Below, one piece after another: positions 17,588 through 25,102 of a DNA stretch of 64,000 bases. The notes under the pieces are model-generated. The model had not been told where the DNA came from. It saw only the letters and a program-made list of their open reading frames with translations, and searched no databases. The first letter of the stretch is position 1. Every line of letters begins with the position of its first letter. The position numbers and the translations under genes were made by a program. Source of the stretch: Vicinamibacteria bacterium (GTDB lineage Bacteria > Acidobacteriota > Vicinamibacteria > Vicinamibacterales > UBA2999); contig JAICQE010000002.1 of NCBI GenBank assembly GCA_025938035.1, forward strand, positions 1-64,000. The letters are read 5' to 3'.

Positions 17588-18030
17588 CCGATCGTCACCC
17601 CCTCATGGCAGATTTCGAGCTGCTCGATGGCGATTTCATTCGCCGCCGCCTTGAAGTCGGGGCCGGTCCACTTGGACGGCCACGCGTTCTTGAGGTTGTA
17701 GCGCACCTGCTCGGCGCGCTTTTCGTCGAGCAGCAGAATCGAGATGTTGCGCCGCGGCTCGCGTGGCGCGTCGTCCGACGGCTCGGTCACCATCCGCCGC
17801 CATTCGAACATCTGCGTGCCGACGGCGACACCGCGTTTGAGGGTGACGTTGCCGAATTTCGCCAGGCCCGTGAGCTTGCGGACCGTGCTGTCGTCGGCGC
17901 CCTCGCGATACTCGACGATGTTCGTCTCCGAGTTGAGGCCGGTGCATTCGCTGAACCCGGCCTGGATCAACCCGGCGCTCTCGACCAGGAAGTTGTAGCT
18001 TGCAAAGGGATCCGTTGCGCGATGTGCCAT
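17584..18030 (-). CDS. Inner tube protein (T4 gp19-like), copy 1
   Basis: 148 aa preceded by AAGGAG at 8-nt spacing. Family features are DPFASYNFLVESAGLIQAGF, SECTGLNSETNIVEYREGAD, GNVTLKRGVAVG and WPSKWTGPDFKAAANEIAIE. This is the hexameric inner-tube subunit of the injection system (Afp1-like). It follows sheath gene 2 by 16 bp and is coupled to the chaperone-like gene. Given the close match to the typical length and motifs, it is probably the major tube subunit. Confidence 0.92.
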   Translation of the reverse strand: MAHRATDPFASYNFLVESAGLIQAGFSECTGLNSETNIVEYREGADDSTVRKLTGLAKFGNVTLKRGVAVGTQMFEWRRMVTEPSDDAPREPRRNISILLLDEKRAEQVRYNLKNAWPSKWTGPDFKAAANEIAIEQLEICHEGVTIG

Positions 18031-18046
18031 GAATACGGCTCCTTGT

Positions 18047-19609
18047 TCAGGCGGTGCTCGACGCGCCGCCCTCGGACTGCATGATGCGGAAGATGACGAA
18101 CTCGGCCGGCTTCGATGGCGCGACGCCGATCTCGGTGATGACGCGCCCGAGCTTGATCGAGTCGAGCGGATTCGTTTCGTCGTCGCACTTCACGTAAAAG
18201 GCCTCGTCGGCCGTCGCGCCGACGAGGGCCCCGGCCAGCCACTGCAGGCGCAGGAAGGCGGAGACGTTGCGCTCGATGCTCTTCCACAGCGTCCGGTCGT
18301 TCGGTTCGAAGACGACCCAGCCGGTGGAATTGAGGATCGACTCGCGCAGGAAGATGAACAGCCGCCGCACGTTGAGATAGCGCCACTCGGGATCGCTGCT
18401 CACCGTGCGCGCCCCCCAGATGACCACCCCGGCGCCGGGCACCGAGCGAATTACGTTGATCCCCTTGGGGTTGAGCTTTTCCTGGTCGGGCGTGGCGAAG
18501 GTGAACTGCAGGCCGAGGGCCGTGGAGATCCGCCCGTCGAGCAGACCGGCCGGCGCCTTGTGGACGCCGCGCGTGGCGTCGGTCGCCGCATACCGTCCCA
18601 TCACCGCTCCCGACGGCGGGATGGTGATCCGGCCGCCGCTGCGCGGGTCGAGCACCTCGATCCACGGTGTGTAGAGCGCGCCGTACTTCGACGAGATCGC
18701 GTTGCCGCCGGCGAACGCGCCGTCGGCGTGCTTGTAGTCGAGCACCTGGTCGGCCAGGGTGATCGACGCCTGCGAATCGGCCACGTAGAAAACGTTCTGG
18801 CGCACCTCGCAGTAGGCGAGTCCGCGCACGTGGACGGACCGGTCTATGGCGTCGGGGACCGCGAGGATATTGATGGCGTCGATGTTGTTGAACGCGTTGA
18901 TGCCGTTGCCGATCAGCGCTGTGCCGACGTAATCGTCGGCCGTCAGGCTGCTCAGGCCGTTCGTTCCACCCGTGAGCGGGTCGTTGGTGCCGGTCGTCGG
19001 CGCCGGCCGGCGGTTGGGCATCGTCGACACCAGGGCCGTGGACAGGTTCGTGACGCGGATGCGCTCGGAGGCGCCGTTGACGCGTTCGACGACGTGCGAC
19101 GGCGCGTTCGGGTCCGCCGACACCACCGCGGGATCCATAACCAGGTGCTGGTAGTCCTCGACGAGGACGCCGTCTTCGAACACCTCGAGACGGAACTCGG
19201 TGGCAATCGGATGTGTGACCCGGACGGCGAGTGCATTACCCCATTCACCCTGCGACGTGGCGTCCACACGCAGCGAGGGGTCCAGCGGATTGCCGATCGT
19301 CTGGTAGGAACGGTTGGCCGTCGTCGCGGTCGGCGATCCGGCCGAGTAGTGGGTCGTCCGCACGACATAACACGTGCTGCCGCCTTCGTCGAAGAAGGCC
19401 TTGACCGCGAACGCCAGAAAGCCGTTGTTGAAGAAGCCGCCGAACCGGCGCACGAATTCGCCGAAGTTGTTGATCGGCGTGGCGACGCCGATCGGCCCCT
19501 TGACGGCGTGGCCGACGAAGCCGGCCGTTGATGTGCCGACCGCCTCGATCGGCTTCGCCCCCGAGGACAGCTCCTCGACGTAGACCGCGGGTGAAAGGTA
19601 TTCAGCCAT
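18047..19609 (-). CDS. Contractile sheath protein 2
   Basis: 520 aa of standard sheath length. The N terminus (LSPAVYVEELSSGAKPIEAV, TSTAGFVGHAVKGP) and C terminus (VIWGARTVSSDPEWRYLNVR, RRLFIFLRESIL, TGWVVFEPND, CDDETNPLDS, PAEFVIFRI) are the tail-sheath family signatures. It is the least modified of the three sheath genes and the likely main contractile subunit. Its neighbours are sheath 1 upstream (20-bp gap) and the tube gene downstream (16-bp gap). Confidence 0.93.
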   Translation of the reverse strand: MAEYLSPAVYVEELSSGAKPIEAVGTSTAGFVGHAVKGPIGVATPINNFGEFVRRFGGFFNNGFLAFAVKAFFDEGGSTCYVVRTTHYSAGSPTATTANRSYQTIGNPLDPSLRVDATSQGEWGNALAVRVTHPIATEFRLEVFEDGVLVEDYQHLVMDPAVVSADPNAPSHVVERVNGASERIRVTNLSTALVSTMPNRRPAPTTGTNDPLTGGTNGLSSLTADDYVGTALIGNGINAFNNIDAINILAVPDAIDRSVHVRGLAYCEVRQNVFYVADSQASITLADQVLDYKHADGAFAGGNAISSKYGALYTPWIEVLDPRSGGRITIPPSGAVMGRYAATDATRGVHKAPAGLLDGRISTALGLQFTFATPDQEKLNPKGINVIRSVPGAGVVIWGARTVSSDPEWRYLNVRRLFIFLRESILNSTGWVVFEPNDRTLWKSIERNVSAFLRLQWLAGALVGATADEAFYVKCDDETNPLDSIKLGRVITEIGVAPSKPAEFVIFRIMQSEGGASSTA

Positions 19610-19629
19610 TCAATGTCCTCGTGCTGGCG

Positions 19630-21651
19630 TCAGCTCGGCGCCGGACCAACCTTCTGTCTGATGCGGAAAATCACGAACTCGGCGGGGCGCGACGGGGCGG
19701 CGCCGATCACGGTGACCACCTGCCCGGCCTCGACCACCTCGGGCGGGTTGGTGGCGGCATTGCAGTGGACGAAGAACGCCTCACGCTCGCTGGCGCCGAC
19801 CAACTTGCCCTCGAGCCATTGAATCCGGAGGAACGCGGATATGTTGCGCTCGATGCTCTTCCACAACGTCGCGTCGTTCGGCTCGAAGGTGACCCACTGC
19901 GTGCCGTTCTCGATCGATTTCTCGAGAAAGTTGAACAGGCGGCGGACGCTCACCTGCAGCCACTCCGGATCCGGCGAGATGGTCCGCGATCCCCACACGT
20001 GGAATCCCTCGCGCAGCGCCAGGATGGCGTTGATCTGATCCGGATACAGCACGTCGTACTGCGCCTTGGTCAGACGCGTCTCGATGCCGGTGGCGACGAT
20101 GACCTTGCCCGTGTCGAGTCCGGCCGGAGCCTTATGCACCCCGCGGCGCAGATCGGTGAAGCTGTAGACGCCGGCGACGGCACCCGACGGCGGCACGCGC
20201 AGCGGCAGACCGGTGAACGGATCGATGATTTCGATCCACGGGTGATAGAGCGCGGCGTACTTCGACGCCAGCTTCGCCCGGTAGATCTGAATGGTGTCGG
20301 TGGTAGTGCGCGGCCGCTCGAGGATCAGGAACAGATCGCCGCGCAGCTCGCAATAGGCGATGGCTGCCTTGGTGACCGCCTCCGACGCATTGGGAATGGC
20401 CAGAATCGCCGCGTCCCGGACCGGCGTGAGCGCGTGGAGGCCGGTCTTGAGCAGCACGCTGCCGATGAAGTCGGGATCGGCGAGACCGGTCAGGCCATCG
20501 TTGCCGCCGGCCAGCGGCTTCGACGAGGCATCCATGAAGATGCCGTCATTGGTGCCGCTCTGATCGGTCGCGACGACGAGTTGCGACGCGCCGCGGTTTG
20601 GGTTCAGCCGTATATTGACGTGATCGGCCAGGTTGGTGTTGACGAGCGACAGGTTCTCGTGCGTCTCGAGGACCGTCGGCGGCGTCGTCGTGTTGTCGCG
20701 CACCAGCAGCGTGAACTCGCGCGAGTACACACGGCTGCGCGCCTCCAAAAAGCCTGGTAGCGTCAGACTGGCGAAGTGGACGATCGTCGCGCCGGGCGCG
20801 GCGCTGACGCGATCGACGACGATGCGCGCCTCAGCGATGGCAAACGTCAGCGTGTCGCCGCGGCCGAGGGGCGACCCGTCCAGCTTCGTCGCCGGGTTGA
20901 CGGCAATACCCACCGGGAGGACGCCGGCCGTGACGGCGATGGTTCCGGCCTGCGAGGTCCGTCCGAGGTAGCCCAGCGCTGGACCGAACGCCGGGATGTT
21001 CGTGTTGATGTTCCCGGCGAAGTTGGCGCCAAGACTGGTGACGAGCGGCGTGCTGAAGGTCACGACGCCGGCGGCAACCGAATCCACCGTCGCGCTCACC
21101 TCTTCGACCACCCAGAGCAGGTCGCCGGCCCGCACTTCCTGCGTCTCGTTCAGCGCAATCTGCGTCGCGGCGGCGGCGGGGATATCGGCGTTCAGGCGCA
21201 CCGAGAAGCGGCTCGAGGGACGGATCTCCGCCGTCAGGCCCTGACCCCAGACGCCCGGGCTGATCGCGCTGACCCGCAATGCCGCGGCGACTGCGACACC
21301 GGCCGCATCGACGCCAGCGAACGTGTCGGTGGACGGTGTCGCCTGCAGTGTGGTGGCGTCGTTGGGGTTGTTGTAGTGCGCGACGCGCACGACGTAGCAA
21401 CGGCTGCCGCCCTGCTCGAAGAAATGGCGCACCGCATAGGCGAGGTAGTGCGCGTCTGTCGGCGTGACGCGGTACGGCGTGCCGAACACCTTCTCGAACT
21501 CGGCGACGCTGGTCACCAGCGTGGCGCGGTTGACGGGCCCTTTTCGGGCGGCGCCGATGAAAGCGGCCGTCGACGTCGCGACCGGCGCGATCGGCCGGCT
21601 GCCGGACGAGATCTCCTCGATGACGACGCCTGGAGCGAGATAGGTCGGCAC
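19630..21651 (-). CDS. Contractile sheath protein 1
   Basis: 673 aa from a GTG at 21651 (VPTYLAPGVVIEEISSGSRP). This start follows GGAGAG and sits 1 bp after the preceding stop; the Arg-rich upstream extension to 21768 is rejected. The C terminus has the sheath signature (VWGSRTISPDPEWLQVSVRR, FNFLEKSIENGTQWVTFEPN, HCNAATNPPE, PAEFVIFRI). About 150 residues longer than sheath 2, with one beta-rich insertion around residues 155-215 (AATQIALNETQEVRAGDLLW). It is the first sheath gene of the operon. Confidence 0.92.
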   Translation of the reverse strand: MPTYLAPGVVIEEISSGSRPIAPVATSTAAFIGAARKGPVNRATLVTSVAEFEKVFGTPYRVTPTDAHYLAYAVRHFFEQGGSRCYVVRVAHYNNPNDATTLQATPSTDTFAGVDAAGVAVAAALRVSAISPGVWGQGLTAEIRPSSRFSVRLNADIPAAAATQIALNETQEVRAGDLLWVVEEVSATVDSVAAGVVTFSTPLVTSLGANFAGNINTNIPAFGPALGYLGRTSQAGTIAVTAGVLPVGIAVNPATKLDGSPLGRGDTLTFAIAEARIVVDRVSAAPGATIVHFASLTLPGFLEARSRVYSREFTLLVRDNTTTPPTVLETHENLSLVNTNLADHVNIRLNPNRGASQLVVATDQSGTNDGIFMDASSKPLAGGNDGLTGLADPDFIGSVLLKTGLHALTPVRDAAILAIPNASEAVTKAAIAYCELRGDLFLILERPRTTTDTIQIYRAKLASKYAALYHPWIEIIDPFTGLPLRVPPSGAVAGVYSFTDLRRGVHKAPAGLDTGKVIVATGIETRLTKAQYDVLYPDQINAILALREGFHVWGSRTISPDPEWLQVSVRRLFNFLEKSIENGTQWVTFEPNDATLWKSIERNISAFLRIQWLEGKLVGASEREAFFVHCNAATNPPEVVEAGQVVTVIGAAPSRPAEFVIFRIRQKVGPAPS

Positions 21652-21652
21652 G

Positions 21653-21964
21653 TTACTTCTCTCCTGCGGTGGACCGTGATGGACGTTCGCCCTCAGGCGC
21701 CGCCGCCTCCGCCTCCGTCCGCGGGGCGCGTGCGGGTGCATCGGCGATCTGGACCGCGCCGGCGGCAATCAGGTGCGCCAGCTCGGGCGACACGAGCAGG
21801 CTGCGATCGAGCTCCTTCGATTCGAGCGGCCCTAACCGCGTGCTGCCGCCGCAGTAGTGGAACGACACCGGCTGTGTCCGGAACAGATTGGTGACGATCA
21901 CGCGGGCAGCGACCTCCTCGCGTTTGGTCTCGCTCTCTTCACGTGATCGCGCTGCTTTCGCCAT
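21653..21964 (-). CDS. Small charged protein upstream of sheath 1
   Basis: 103 aa, not recognised. It has a charged N terminus (KAARSREESETKREEVAARV), then a short ordered stretch (IVTNLFRTQPVSFHYCGGST, LGPLESKELDRSLLVSPELA) and a disordered Ala/Pro/Glu tail. The middle looks like a small beta domain. It ends 1 bp before the sheath 1 start and follows the 300-aa gene by 32 bp, so it is part of the operon. It could be a sheath accessory or scaffolding protein; no function is claimed. Confidence 0.65.
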   Translation of the reverse strand: MAKAARSREESETKREEVAARVIVTNLFRTQPVSFHYCGGSTRLGPLESKELDRSLLVSPELAHLIAAGAVQIADAPARAPRTEAEAAAPEGERPSRSTAGEK

Positions 21965-21996
21965 GACGCACCTCGAAACACGTCCGACCGCCCAGC

Positions 21997-22899
21997 CTAG
22001 ACGTGGGTCAGTAACACCTTCTGGAAGTTTCGTGTTTTCACCGTGATTGCGATCGTCGGGGTCACCGTGACGTACTGCGCCCTCACGACGCTGACGGTGA
22101 CACTCGTAATGACCTTCTCACCGGGGAACACCAGCACCGCGTCGCCGCGTTCGTCCGAGTTCGTCACACGGCTCCCGTCGTCGAGGATCAGGAGCGATGT
22201 GCCCGCCAGCGAAAAACGCTGCAGCGTGAGGCTGCCGACGGCGACGGCGGTAGGCGGCGCGCCGTTGACCTGCGTGACCGTCACGACCGCGCCCTCGAGC
22301 GGTGGTTCGGCGGGATCGTTCTCCGCAATCCGCAGTGCGACGACGGTGACGTCCGCGGGATGTGTCGCCGTCGGCGCGCGGCGCAAACGCAGATTCGGTC
22401 CGCGCCGTACCCGCAGGATCTGCCCGGCGCCCAGTCCTCCCGACGCGGTCAGCGTCGCCGTGCTGACGTTGCGGCCTTCGAGCGGCTCCGCGAGGGCGGC
22501 GACGAACCCTGCCTCGCCGAACACCTGCGCATCTTTGGGCACCGTCGGAATAAACGGAATCGCTTCGAACTTGATGACGTCCCCGGCGGCGGGCGGCGCG
22601 ACGAGGTTGAGATAGAGCTCGTCCTCGCCGTCGTACGCGATTTGAACTGGCGTCAGAGTGGGCAGTGCTTTGGCAACCGCCCGTCTCGAATAGCCAGGCG
22701 CGCCGAGCTGGAAGTGATAGTCGGTGGCCGACGGCTCGAGATCGACGAACGCGAAGTGGCCGTCGTCCTTGTACTGCGGCGCCTGCGGATCCTCGTCGAC
22801 CGACACATGGATCTCCCCGCCAGGGATTGGACGCCGTGTGAAGTCGTCGGCGAGGCGGCCGAAGAACGACAGACGGCTGATGTGCTGTTCGGCGGTCAC
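21997..22899 (-). CDS. Multi-domain beta-sandwich protein at the head of the eCIS operon
   Basis: 300 aa, GTG start overlapping the preceding stop (GTGA). Residues about 5-95 resemble a carboxypeptidase-regulatory/transthyretin-like beta-sandwich: GRLADDFTRRPIPGGEIHVSV, then GHFAFVDLEP and YHFQLGAPGYSRRAV. The rest is beta-rich (SGGLGAGQILRVRRGPNLRL, VTVTQVNGAPPTAV). Such domains are used in surface or structural proteins. It is not part of the minimal Afp set. It may be an adaptor or decoration protein of this subtype, an inference from context. Confidence 0.6.
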   Translation of the reverse strand: MTAEQHISRLSFFGRLADDFTRRPIPGGEIHVSVDEDPQAPQYKDDGHFAFVDLEPSATDYHFQLGAPGYSRRAVAKALPTLTPVQIAYDGEDELYLNLVAPPAAGDVIKFEAIPFIPTVPKDAQVFGEAGFVAALAEPLEGRNVSTATLTASGGLGAGQILRVRRGPNLRLRRAPTATHPADVTVVALRIAENDPAEPPLEGAVVTVTQVNGAPPTAVAVGSLTLQRFSLAGTSLLILDDGSRVTNSDERGDAVLVFPGEKVITSVTVSVVRAQYVTVTPTIAITVKTRNFQKVLLTHV

Positions 22900-23237
22900 G
22901 AGCGCCTCTCACGGCGTCCGCGCTGGAGCCATTCCCTGGCCTGCGAAAGCCTGTCCGGATTGATGAAGAACGTCGCGTCCGTCGCCGGCGTCCGCCGTTC
23001 GAGCAGCAGGCCCTGGTCCACGAGCCAGTGCAGGGCTTCGTCGATTTCACTGACGCTGCGATGAATGGACTCTTCGGCCAGCCGCCATCGCGCCATTCCT
23101 TCGAGGCTTTCGGCGTTGCCCGGATGCTCGATGAAATAGCGCAGAACTTCCATTGCGCGCGTCGGGGCTTCGCTCCCGACATCGTCCCCTCTGTCCGGAC
23201 CGGTCACGGGGCGTGCGAACAGCAAGGCTGCGGCCAT
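22896..23237 (-). CDS. Small winged-helix-like protein, first gene of the eCIS operon
   Basis: Up to 113 aa from ATG 23237. The core from MEVLRYFIEHPGNAESLEGM, then RWRLAEESIHRSVSEIDEAL and HWLVDQGLLLE, reads as a winged helix-turn-helix ending in a wing and a C-terminal helix. It could be a local regulator or a structural adaptor. The sigma-54 motif at 23236-23221 overlaps the first codons. If that promoter is real, translation must begin downstream: a GTG at 23207 lies about 3 nt after the expected transcript start, and an ATG at 23153 begins the ordered core. Confidence 0.6.
   Translation of the reverse strand: MAAALLFARPVTGPDRGDDVGSEAPTRAMEVLRYFIEHPGNAESLEGMARWRLAEESIHRSVSEIDEALHWLVDQGLLLERRTPATDATFFINPDRLSQAREWLQRGRRERRS
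23221..23236 (-). promoter_or_regulatory. Candidate sigma-54 promoter of the eCIS operon
   Basis: Minus-strand TGGCCGCAGCCTTGCT has the -24 GG (23235-23234) and -12 GC (23223-23222) exactly 10 bp apart and fits the consensus TGGCAC-N5-TTGCW well. It lies immediately before the first operon gene and downstream of the only sigma-54 activator gene in the locus. The expected transcript start is near 23210. The same TGGC-N7-TTGCT pattern precedes two other genes in the window. Confidence 0.55.
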
Positions 23238-23424
23238 CCGGTGCTGACAACGAATGCGGCCTTTTGCGCGAGATTCTGGAACGCTCGCGTGCGCTGGTGG
23301 GATCGAAACACCTCACTCGCCGCCGTGCGCGTGATGTGCTGGTCGCGATTTCCGGCGATCGGCACCGCGCGTCTGCGCGCCCGGTACCGGGTCGGATTAG
23401 TCCCGGCGAAGCGACATGTACCTG

Positions 23425-24804
23425 TTACCTGTGTACGAGGGTGGATTTCTGAATGCCGTACTTCTTGATCAGGCGGCCGAACGCGCGCCGATCTTTCTGG
23501 GCTTCGCGTGCCGCATGCGTGACATTGCCGTTATGGCGCTGGAGGAGTTCTTCGACGTAGCGCCGTTCAAACGCGTTGAGAACCGCCGCACGCGCCGTGC
23601 GGAAGCGAGTCCGCGCAACGGCGTTGTCATCTGTACGGTGTGAGATGGGGAGATCGCCAGGCCGGATCTGCGTCCCGGTGCACGCGACGACGGTCCGGCG
23701 GACGACGTTCTGCAGCTCCCGGACGTTTCCTGGCCAGTCGTGAGCCAGCAGCGTTGCCCGGGCAGCATCGGAAAACGTCAGCGGTCCTGTGCCGGTGGAC
23801 AGCCGGGCGTCGTGCAGGAACATCTGCGCCAATGGGATGATGTCGCCGCGCCGCTCGCGCAGCGGCGGCAGCGCGAGCGAGAGGACATTGAGGCGATAGT
23901 ACAAATCCGAGCGGAAGCGCTGCTCACGGACACAGGCGACGAGGTCACGATTGGTCGCGGTGATTACATTGATATCCGCCTCGACGAACCGGTCGGCGCC
24001 GAGTGGACGGTACACCCGTTCCTGCAGCAGCCGCAGCAGCTTGGCCTGGGCCGCAGGCGAGAGGGCATCTATTTCGTCGAGGAAGAGCGTGCCGCCCTGT
24101 GCCATGGCCACGAGGCCCCGCTGATCCCGATGCGCGTCGGTGAAGGCACCACGTACATGGCCGTAAAGTTCATTCTCGAACAGATGGTCCGGAACCGCCC
24201 CGCAATCCACCGCCACGAACGATCGATTCCGGCGCGCGCTCAGGTGGTGGACGGCCCGGGCGCAGAGCTCTTTGCCGGTGCCGGTTTCACCCACGATCAA
24301 CACCGGCATCTCGCTTCGGGCGATGCGTGGCAGTTGGGCCAGTACTCGTGTGAAGGCCGGATCGGCACCGACGAGATGGCTCAGGCCGGCCTCCGCAATC
24401 AGCCGCTCGCGTACTGCGCTCGGATCGCCGCCGGGCCTCGTGATCATGCGCGCGATGCGATGACGCAACTCTTCGTCGCGGACGGGCAGGACGACGAAAT
24501 CAGTGGCCGCCTTGACCACAGTTTCGATCACGGCTTCCTCGATCGGGTCCGTTAGCACCGCAAGAATCGGGGGACGCACCGGGTGAGCGCCAAGCCACTC
24601 GAACAGGCGCACCGCGGGTCCGATGTCGGGAGCAGCCACCGCGATGACGATGTCCGCATGGCAACGCGCCAGCTGATCGGTTCCGATCAGGTGCCACTCC
24701 ACGAAGTCGAATGAGAACCCGTGATCGCGCGACAGGATTCGTCTCACGCGATCGCGGAACTCTGAGTCCTTATGTTGAATCACCAGACAGCTAGGAGGAC
24801 TCAT
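23425..24804 (-). CDS. Sigma-54-dependent transcriptional activator with degenerate receiver
   Basis: 459 aa. Residues 1-125 have a receiver-like fold, but the position of the phosphorylated Asp reads DIVIAVAAPD, with Val or Ala instead. Residues 143-375 are the sigma-54 AAA+ domain: Walker A GETGTGKE (172-179), GAFTDA at 219-224 in place of GAFTGA, Walker B TLFLDEID (239-246), arginine-finger region RFRSDLYYRL (296-305) and WPGNVREL. Residues 413-450 are a Fis-type helix-turn-helix. It sits directly upstream of the injection-system operon on the same strand and is its likely activator. Input probably does not come from phosphorylation of the receiver. Confidence 0.9.
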   Translation of the reverse strand: MSPPSCLVIQHKDSEFRDRVRRILSRDHGFSFDFVEWHLIGTDQLARCHADIVIAVAAPDIGPAVRLFEWLGAHPVRPPILAVLTDPIEEAVIETVVKAATDFVVLPVRDEELRHRIARMITRPGGDPSAVRERLIAEAGLSHLVGADPAFTRVLAQLPRIARSEMPVLIVGETGTGKELCARAVHHLSARRNRSFVAVDCGAVPDHLFENELYGHVRGAFTDAHRDQRGLVAMAQGGTLFLDEIDALSPAAQAKLLRLLQERVYRPLGADRFVEADINVITATNRDLVACVREQRFRSDLYYRLNVLSLALPPLRERRGDIIPLAQMFLHDARLSTGTGPLTFSDAARATLLAHDWPGNVRELQNVVRRTVVACTGTQIRPGDLPISHRTDDNAVARTRFRTARAAVLNAFERRYVEELLQRHNGNVTHAAREAQKDRRAFGRLIKKYGIQKSTLVHR

Positions 24805-25102
24805 GCGAGACGATCCGTATGTCGGGCACCCATGCCGCGGGCGCCTTTGAAGACCTAGAGGGGGAAGCGCAAATTCTCTCTCAATTTGATGGAAATCAAA
24901 CCGCCGACTTGCAGCGTTACCCGAAAATCGTGCAAGTCACATCGAGGTATCCCGAGCGGTGTGATGCCGCGACGTTGCGACGATGACGTCAGAGTCGTCT
25001 ATTGGCATCTCGTGTCATACGAGCGAGCAGTCGAGTAGCCGATCCGACTCAGCGTTATTCGCTAGATCTGGAATGACGTACGCGCGTTGTTCACGAGCGG
25101 CG
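24805..25102. other. Intergenic region upstream of the activator gene
   Basis: 298 bp without a credible gene. It must hold the promoter of the activator gene (minus strand). I see no clear TGGC-N7-TTGC or TTGACA-N17-TATAAT match. The stretch AAATTCTCTCTCAATTTGATGG (24,870 region) is AT-richer than its surroundings. No ribosome site is evident before the activator ATG. Confidence 0.5.

Noticed and set aside
1..24804. Prophage or type VI secretion interpretation
   Set aside because: No capsid, terminase, integrase, holin or lysin genes, and no TssJLM or ClpV. DUF4255, LysM tube-initiator and Afp15-like ATPase point to an eCIS.
24880..24935. GGGTAACGCTGC as a sigma-54 site for the activator gene
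   Set aside because: GG and GC are 8 bp apart instead of 10, and the flanks do not fit.
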